DNA of 64,000 bases, taken from contig NZ_CP152049.1 of NCBI RefSeq assembly GCF_038630985.1, positions 6,687,501 through 6,751,500 of the forward strand, given 5' to 3'. The notes under the pieces are model-generated. The model was given only the letters and a program-made list of their open reading frames with translations, made no database searches and was not told the origin of the DNA. Origin of the DNA: Paenibacillus sp. FSL H8-0548. GTDB taxonomy: Bacteria; Bacillota; Bacilli; Paenibacillales; Paenibacillaceae. Made by a program: the position numbers and the translations under genes. Below, piece by piece: positions 59,379 through 64,000 of this stretch. How positions within the stretch are numbered: the first letter of the stretch is position 1; every line of letters starts with the position of its first letter.

Positions 59379-61838
59379 TTATTTTGCTGTGGTCTCTTCA
59401 GGCTCTTGCTCCGGAATGGATTTCGTAACCGTTAAGCCGCCGTCTTTCTCATCAATGGTGAACGTATCGCCTTTTTGGATTTTGCCCATTAGCAAATCTT
59501 CAGACAGGCGATCCTCAATATGCTTCTGAATAGCTCGGCGAAGCGGACGTGCTCCGTATTGCGGATCGTAGCCTTCTTTGGCAAGAAAAGCTTTTGCAGC
59601 ATCCGTCAGTACAAAATCAACCTCCTGCTCACGAAGCCGCTTGCGCAGCTCCTCCGACATGAGCGTAACGATCTGAGCAATATGCTCCTCGCCAAGCGAG
59701 TGGAATACAATGCTCTCATCAATACGGTTCAAGAACTCCGGACGGAAGCTTTTCTTAAGCTCGGCTAGAACTTTATCCTTCATTTGCTGGAAGTCGCGTC
59801 CCGCATCCTGAACGGCTGTAAAACCAAGCGATGAATTGCGCTTAATTTGATCCGCGCCTATGTTAGACGTCATAATGATCAAGGTGTTCCGGAAATCAAC
59901 AACGCGGCCTTTCGAATCCGTCAAACGTCCATCCTCCAGCACTTGCAGCAGGATGTTGAACACCTCAGGATGAGCCTTCTCGATCTCATCTAGAAGAACG
60001 ACCGAATACGGCTTGCGGCGAACCTTCTCCGTCAGTTGTCCGCCTTCCTCGTAGCCCACATAGCCTGGAGGCGCTCCGACTAGTCTTGATGTCGAATGCT
60101 TCTCCATGTACTCGGACATATCGATGCGGATAACGGCATTCTCATCGCCGAACATGGCTTCCGCGAGCGCTCTTGCCAGCTCTGTTTTACCGACACCAGT
60201 TGGCCCTAAGAAGATGAAGGAGCCGATTGGACGCTTCGGATCCTTCAGCCCTGCACGAGCACGGCGAATCGCTCTAGATACGGATCTAACCGCCTCATCT
60301 TGACCAATGATGCGATCATGGAGAATTTCTTCCATTTTCAGAAGCCGCTCCGTTTCGCCCTCTGCCAGCTTGCTCACCGGAATACCCGTCCAGCTTGCGA
60401 CAACCTGTGCAATATCCTCAGGCGTTACTTCGGAGTCTGTGCGGCCTTGCTTTTCTTTCCACTGGTTTTTCGTAATATCAAGCTCTTCACGAATTTTTTG
60501 CTCCGTATCGCGCAGTGCTGCTGCCTTCTCAAATTCTTGGCTCTGTACCGCAGCATCCTTCTCCTTGCGAATATCCTCCAAGCGATTCTCAAGCTGCTTC
60601 AAATTCGGCGGTACCGTGTAAGAATGCAGCCTTACTTTGGAGCCAGCTTCATCGATAAGATCGATCGCTTTATCCGGCAAAAACCGATCTGGAATATAAC
60701 GATCAGACAGCTTCACCGCTTGCACGATTGCTTCGTCTGTAATTTTCACGCGGTGGTGAGCCTCGTAGCGGTCACGAAGACCGTATAAAATTTGAATCGC
60801 TTCTTCGGGAGACGGCTGATCCACAGTAATCGGTTGGAAACGACGCTCTAGCGCTGCATCCTTCTCAATATATTTGCGGTATTCATCGAGTGTAGTTGCA
60901 CCGATACATTGCAGCTCGCCTCTTGCCAGCGCCGGTTTCAAAATATTAGAAGCGTCGATAGCGCCTTCTGCTCCGCCTGCGCCGATCAACGTATGAAGCT
61001 CATCAATAAATAGAATAATATTGCCTGCTTGACGAATCTCATCCATAATTTTTTTCAAGCGGTCTTCGAACTCACCGCGGTATTTGGTACCTGCAACTAC
61101 AGAGCCCATATCCAGCGTCATTACACGTTTATCGCGTAATGTTTCTGGAATTTCGTTCTCGATAATTTTTTGTGCGAGTCCTTCCGCAATAGCTGTTTTA
61201 CCAACACCAGGCTCACCGATTAGCACTGGATTGTTTTTTGTGCGACGGCTAAGCACTTGAATCACACGCTCAATTTCTTTGCTCCGTCCAATAACAGGAT
61301 CCAGGTTTCCTTCCTTCGCATAAGCGGTCAGATCTCTCGCGAGACCATCCAGCGTAGGCGTGCTCACATTGGCTGGCGAGCCATGGTTGCTCGATACCGC
61401 TTCACTGCTTCCAAGCAGCTGCAGCACCTGTTGACGCGCCTTATTTAGGCTAATGCCGAGGTTGTTCAGCACTCGTGCCGCCACACCTTCTCCTTCGCGA
61501 ATAAGACCAAGCAAAATATGCTCTGTCCCCACGTAGGTGTGTCCTAGCTTTCTCGCTTCATCCATGGAAAGCTCAATTACTTTTTTCGCGCGCGGCGTAT
61601 AAGCGATGTTGTTAGGCTGCTCTTGCCCGCGTCCGATTAGCGCTTCAACCTCATCTTGAATCTTCTCAAGTCCAAGACCGAGCCCAATAAGAGCCTTAGC
61701 CGCTATTCCTTCACCTTCACGAATAAGACCAAGTAAAATATGCTCCGTACCAATGTTATTATGTCCAAGGCGTACTGCTTCCTCTTGCGCCAATGCCAGC
61801 ACCTTCTGTGCTCGCTCCGTAAATCTTCCAAACATCAT
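59379..61838 (-). CDS. clpC: ATP-dependent Clp protease ATPase subunit ClpC
   Basis: ClpC unfolds substrates for ClpP, including proteins arginine-phosphorylated by McsB. The 819-residue protein has two N-terminal Clp repeats ([20 protein letters not shown] and [20 protein letters not shown]), a first AAA domain ([16 protein letters not shown], about residue 210), a UVR-bearing M-domain (QSEFEKA-type [16 protein letters not shown]) and a second AAA domain ([14 protein letters not shown]). The ATG at 61838 has GGGGG nine bases upstream, within the end of mcsB. It is the last gene of the ctsR operon. Confidence 0.97.
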   Translation of the reverse strand: MMFGRFTERAQKVLALAQEEAVRLGHNNIGTEHILLGLIREGEGIAAKALIGLGLGLEKIQDEVEALIGRGQEQPNNIAYTPRAKKVIELSMDEARKLGHTYVGTEHILLGLIREGEGVAARVLNNLGISLNKARQQVLQLLGSSEAVSSNHGSPANVSTPTLDGLARDLTAYAKEGNLDPVIGRSKEIERVIQVLSRRTKNNPVLIGEPGVGKTAIAEGLAQKIIENEIPETLRDKRVMTLDMGSVVAGTKYRGEFEDRLKKIMDEIRQAGNIILFIDELHTLIGAGGAEGAIDASNILKPALARGELQCIGATTLDEYRKYIEKDAALERRFQPITVDQPSPEEAIQILYGLRDRYEAHHRVKITDEAIVQAVKLSDRYIPDRFLPDKAIDLIDEAGSKVRLHSYTVPPNLKQLENRLEDIRKEKDAAVQSQEFEKAAALRDTEQKIREELDITKNQWKEKQGRTDSEVTPEDIAQVVASWTGIPVSKLAEGETERLLKMEEILHDRIIGQDEAVRSVSRAIRRARAGLKDPKRPIGSFIFLGPTGVGKTELARALAEAMFGDENAVIRIDMSEYMEKHSTSRLVGAPPGYVGYEEGGQLTEKVRRKPYSVVLLDEIEKAHPEVFNILLQVLEDGRLTDSKGRVVDFRNTLIIMTSNIGADQIKRNSSLGFTAVQDAGRDFQQMKDKVLAELKKSFRPEFLNRIDESIVFHSLGEEHIAQIVTLMSEELRKRLREQEVDFVLTDAAKAFLAKEGYDPQYGARPLRRAIQKHIEDRLSEDLLMGKIQKGDTFTIDEKDGGLTVTKSIPEQEPEETTAK

Positions 61839-61840
61839 AT

Positions 61841-62920
61841 TCATGCACCCCCATGGCCTTTTTCACCACGCAATTGTTTGCGTATGAGTTCTGCTCTTCT
61901 TAGATCTCTCTGCTCCGGGCTCATCTTCTCATTGAAGGTTTGCTGCAAAAATCCGGGCTGAGTCATGACCAAAAGCTCATTCAACATTTGTGGTGTTACA
62001 TTCGTTAAAATACCGAGATCCGCACCAAGCCGCACATCCGACAATCGCTGTGCCGATTCCTTGGAATCCATAATTGAAGCATAGGATAAAATACCATAAG
62101 ATCGTTTCACACGATCCTCCGTCCTCAGTGGCGACTCTTGCATGAGCCGCTTGCGAGCCGCTTTCTCATGTTCGATGATTTGCCTGGCAACACTATAAAG
62201 ATTGTCAATAATTTCGTTTTCAGACTGGCCTAATGTAATTTGGTTAGACACTTGAAATAAATTTCCAAGCGCCTCACTGCCTTCTCCGTACAGCCCTCTT
62301 ACCGCTAAGCCAACCTGTGTTACTGCCGATAAAATACGATTAATTTGTGAAGTGAGTACGAGTGCCGGCAAATGCATCATGACAGAAGCTCGAATACCTG
62401 TTCCAACATTAGTCGGACATGTGGTTAAATAACCACGCTTCTCATCAAAAGCATAATCTGCTGCTTCCTCAAAAATATCGTCGATTCCGCTGGCCAACGT
62501 CCATGCCTCCTGGATTTGAAAACCGGGATATAGACATTGAATGCGCAAATGATCTTCTTCGTTAATCATTATGCTTACAGATTCATTATTGCTTAAAATA
62601 ACAGCCCCGCACTCGGATTCATTCGCTAAGCTGGGACTGATTAAATGTTTTTCTACTAGTACCCTTTTATCAAGCTCGCTCAAATCCGACAATATAATGG
62701 TTTCAAATGAACCAATCGACTGCAGCTTGCCGCTTTGGCTAACCTCAGTCAGCTGATCCATCACATCCTTGGATTGCTGATTCGTCGCAAGCAATGGAAA
62801 AGGCTGATGACGTAAATTACGAGCAACGCGTACTCTGCTGCTAATGACGATTTCAGATTCTGGACCGAGATCCTTCATCCATTCGCTAAGCGCGTGCTGT
62901 GAGAATCGATGCTTAGTCAA
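61841..62920 (-). CDS. mcsB: Protein arginine kinase McsB
   Basis: McsB phosphorylates arginines on CtsR and other proteins and marks them for ClpCP. The 359-residue protein is a phosphagen-kinase-fold enzyme: [20 protein letters not shown] (about residues 25-44), [10 protein letters not shown] and the [20 protein letters not shown] motif (about 165-184). The start is TTG with GGAGTGAG upstream. It lies between mcsA and clpC as in Bacillus. Confidence 0.96.
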   Translation of the reverse strand: MTKHRFSQHALSEWMKDLGPESEIVISSRVRVARNLRHQPFPLLATNQQSKDVMDQLTEVSQSGKLQSIGSFETIILSDLSELDKRVLVEKHLISPSLANESECGAVILSNNESVSIMINEEDHLRIQCLYPGFQIQEAWTLASGIDDIFEEAADYAFDEKRGYLTTCPTNVGTGIRASVMMHLPALVLTSQINRILSAVTQVGLAVRGLYGEGSEALGNLFQVSNQITLGQSENEIIDNLYSVARQIIEHEKAARKRLMQESPLRTEDRVKRSYGILSYASIMDSKESAQRLSDVRLGADLGILTNVTPQMLNELLVMTQPGFLQQTFNEKMSPEQRDLRRAELIRKQLRGEKGHGGA

Positions 62921-62948
62921 GAGGTTTACTCACTCCTTCTATGCCAGC

Positions 62949-63473
62949 CTAGAGGTCTGCAATTTGGCGCTCCAGCTCACGTATTCGATCACGCAGCTGA
63001 GCTGCGCTCTCAAACTCTTCATGCTCTATTTTGGCTTGCAAATCCCGCCTCAGCTGTTCGATCTCACGCTTGCACTGAATTTGTCCGCCTGAGCGTTTAG
63101 GTATTTTACCACTGTGTACGGTGCTGCTATGGACACGTTTGAGAAGTGGATCAAGCTTTTCCGCAAAAGCCTGATAGCAGGTGCTGCAGCCAAAGCGTCC
63201 AATCTTGCTGAACTGCGTATAGGTTAACCCGCATTCCTCACATTGCAGCACTGGTTGTTTTTTACCGCCCACAGCTCCTGAGTTCCCTAAATGCTCAAAA
63301 TCTAGAAGCCCTGATAATAAGCTATGGATCGAGAAGCTGTTTGGCGCGCCTGGTATGCCTTCGCCCTTCTCACGAGCGCAGGATTCACATATATGAAATT
63401 CAGTTTTATCACCGTTAATAATTTTTGTGAAGTGCAGCGTTGCTGGTTTCTTACCACATTCCTGGCAATACAA
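62949..63473 (-). CDS. mcsA: McsA, zinc-finger activator of McsB
   Basis: McsA activates McsB and binds zinc and heavy metals. The 174-residue protein has four CxxC pairs (CQECGKKP at the start, CESCA, CEECG, CSTC) and a C-terminal UVR motif, HEEFESAAQLRDRIREL. The TTG at 63473 gives a start like Bacillus McsA (M-Y/I-CQEC) and has GAGGAGGG nine bases upstream; the longer frame to 63500 covers that site. Confidence 0.94.
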   Translation of the reverse strand: MYCQECGKKPATLHFTKIINGDKTEFHICESCAREKGEGIPGAPNSFSIHSLLSGLLDFEHLGNSGAVGGKKQPVLQCEECGLTYTQFSKIGRFGCSTCYQAFAEKLDPLLKRVHSSTVHSGKIPKRSGGQIQCKREIEQLRRDLQAKIEHEEFESAAQLRDRIRELERQIADL

Positions 63474-63509
63474 AAGCAGGATCCCTCCTCTCGGTATCAC
63501 GGCATCGCT

Positions 63510-63971
63510 TTATTTGACCAGTAAAGAGATCAGCATAGCTCTTAGAAGCCTAGCCCTCATTTCATCCCGCAGCGGAAGCTTGAGCGCGATTGTATCACGA
63601 TGAACCGCTGCTCGAAGTAAATTTCCTTCACGCTTCGAAATAAGATTTGCTTCCTCCAACTGATAAATAAGTCCTTCCGCCGCACTTTGATCGACACATT
63701 CCCCAACCGTTTCCTCGATATGGAATTGAATCGCCTTCAGAGCCGGAAGTTCAATCCGTTGTATTCGGATATAGCCTCCGCCGCCGCGCTTACTTTCAAC
63801 CATGTATCCTTTCTCCATTGTAAAGCGAGTACTAATTACATAATTAATTTGCGACGGTACACAAGAAAATTTGTCAGCTAAGTCATTGCGTTGAATTTCG
63901 ACTGCGCCCTCTGTGCTATCTTGGAGCATCATCTTTAAATACTGTTCGATGAGATCGGAAATGTTTCGCAA
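63510..63971 (-). CDS. ctsR: Transcriptional repressor CtsR
   Basis: CtsR represses clp genes by binding tandem heptad operators. The 153-residue protein has an N-terminal winged helix (MRNISDLIEQYLKMMLQDST, NDLADKFSCVPSQINYVIST) with the Gly-rich beta-wing thermosensor KRGGGGYIRIQRI (about residues 60-72) and a dimerisation C-terminus. The start is TTG after GGGAGG. Its promoter and operators lie beyond the right edge. It heads the mcsA-mcsB-clpC operon and is removed by McsB/ClpCP under stress. Confidence 0.96.
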   Translation of the reverse strand: MRNISDLIEQYLKMMLQDSTEGAVEIQRNDLADKFSCVPSQINYVISTRFTMEKGYMVESKRGGGGYIRIQRIELPALKAIQFHIEETVGECVDQSAAEGLIYQLEEANLISKREGNLLRAAVHRDTIALKLPLRDEMRARLLRAMLISLLVK

Positions 63972-64000
63972 ACCACCAACCTCCCTGAGAAATAACCAAT

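Overview
The window is a chromosome segment of a spore-forming, low-GC Gram-positive bacterium, most likely Paenibacillus or a close relative. The gene order matches the Bacillales sequence ctsR-mcsA-mcsB-clpC-radA-disA, then rpoBC, the str, S10, spc and alpha operons, and finally cwlD-salA-gerD-kbaA-pdaB. Other support comes from the sporulation genes (spoIIM, gerD, kbaA, cwlD, pdaB, sigH), strong Shine-Dalgarno sites and many TTG/GTG starts. No rRNA, tRNA, CRISPR array, phage or insertion sequence was seen. Nearly everything is on the minus strand, so the conventional operon order reads from right to left. Only pdaB, gerD and one gene of unknown function at about 54.7 kb lie on the plus strand.

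Right end to left: 63.97-61.84 kb is the CtsR stress operon (ctsR, mcsA, mcsB, clpC). A Fur-box-controlled heme-monooxygenase-like gene and a cluster of DnaA-box-like sequences separate it from radA, disA and pssA (59.3-55.3 kb). yacL, ispD, ispF and gltX follow (54.5-50.6 kb). A T-box leader then heads cysE-cysS-mrnC-rlmB-rae1 (50.5-46.2 kb). Next come sigH with its own promoter, and rpmG-secE-nusG, rplK-rplA, an L10 leader with rplJ-rplL, ybxB, rpoB and rpoC (45.9-33.0 kb). The str operon (rplGB, rpsL, rpsG, fusA, tuf) runs from 32.8 to 27.9 kb.

A three-gene ABC importer of the TrpX-like (COG2984) class, with a long leader of its own, lies between tuf and the S10 operon (27.8-24.7 kb). One ribosomal super-cluster then runs from rpsJ to rplQ (24.4-9.1 kb), including secY, adk, map, infA and rpoA. 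The ECF transporter genes usually found after rplQ are missing. truA, rplM and rpsI follow, then cysH with a small same-frame downstream ORF, and the germination/sporulation group cwlD, salA, gerD, kbaA, pdaB and spoIIM.

The genes form the cell's core information-processing block: transcription (RpoA, RpoB, RpoC, NusG, SigH), about 30 ribosomal proteins, translation factors, the secretion channel (SecY, SecE), aminoacyl-tRNA synthetases and RNA maturation enzymes. Stress proteolysis, c-di-AMP synthesis and sporulation are attached to it. The most unusual signal is an uncatalogued-looking dispersed repeat of about 65-80 bp. An AT-rich palindrome is joined to a conserved TCGCGNAAACGAGCT-type block and a GC-rich inverted repeat. 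There are five good copies and one weaker one, always in gaps between genes. Other points of note are the DnaA-box cluster beside radA, an S12 protein with R56 and A104 at classical streptomycin-resistance positions, and a structured unassigned leader before the ABC importer.
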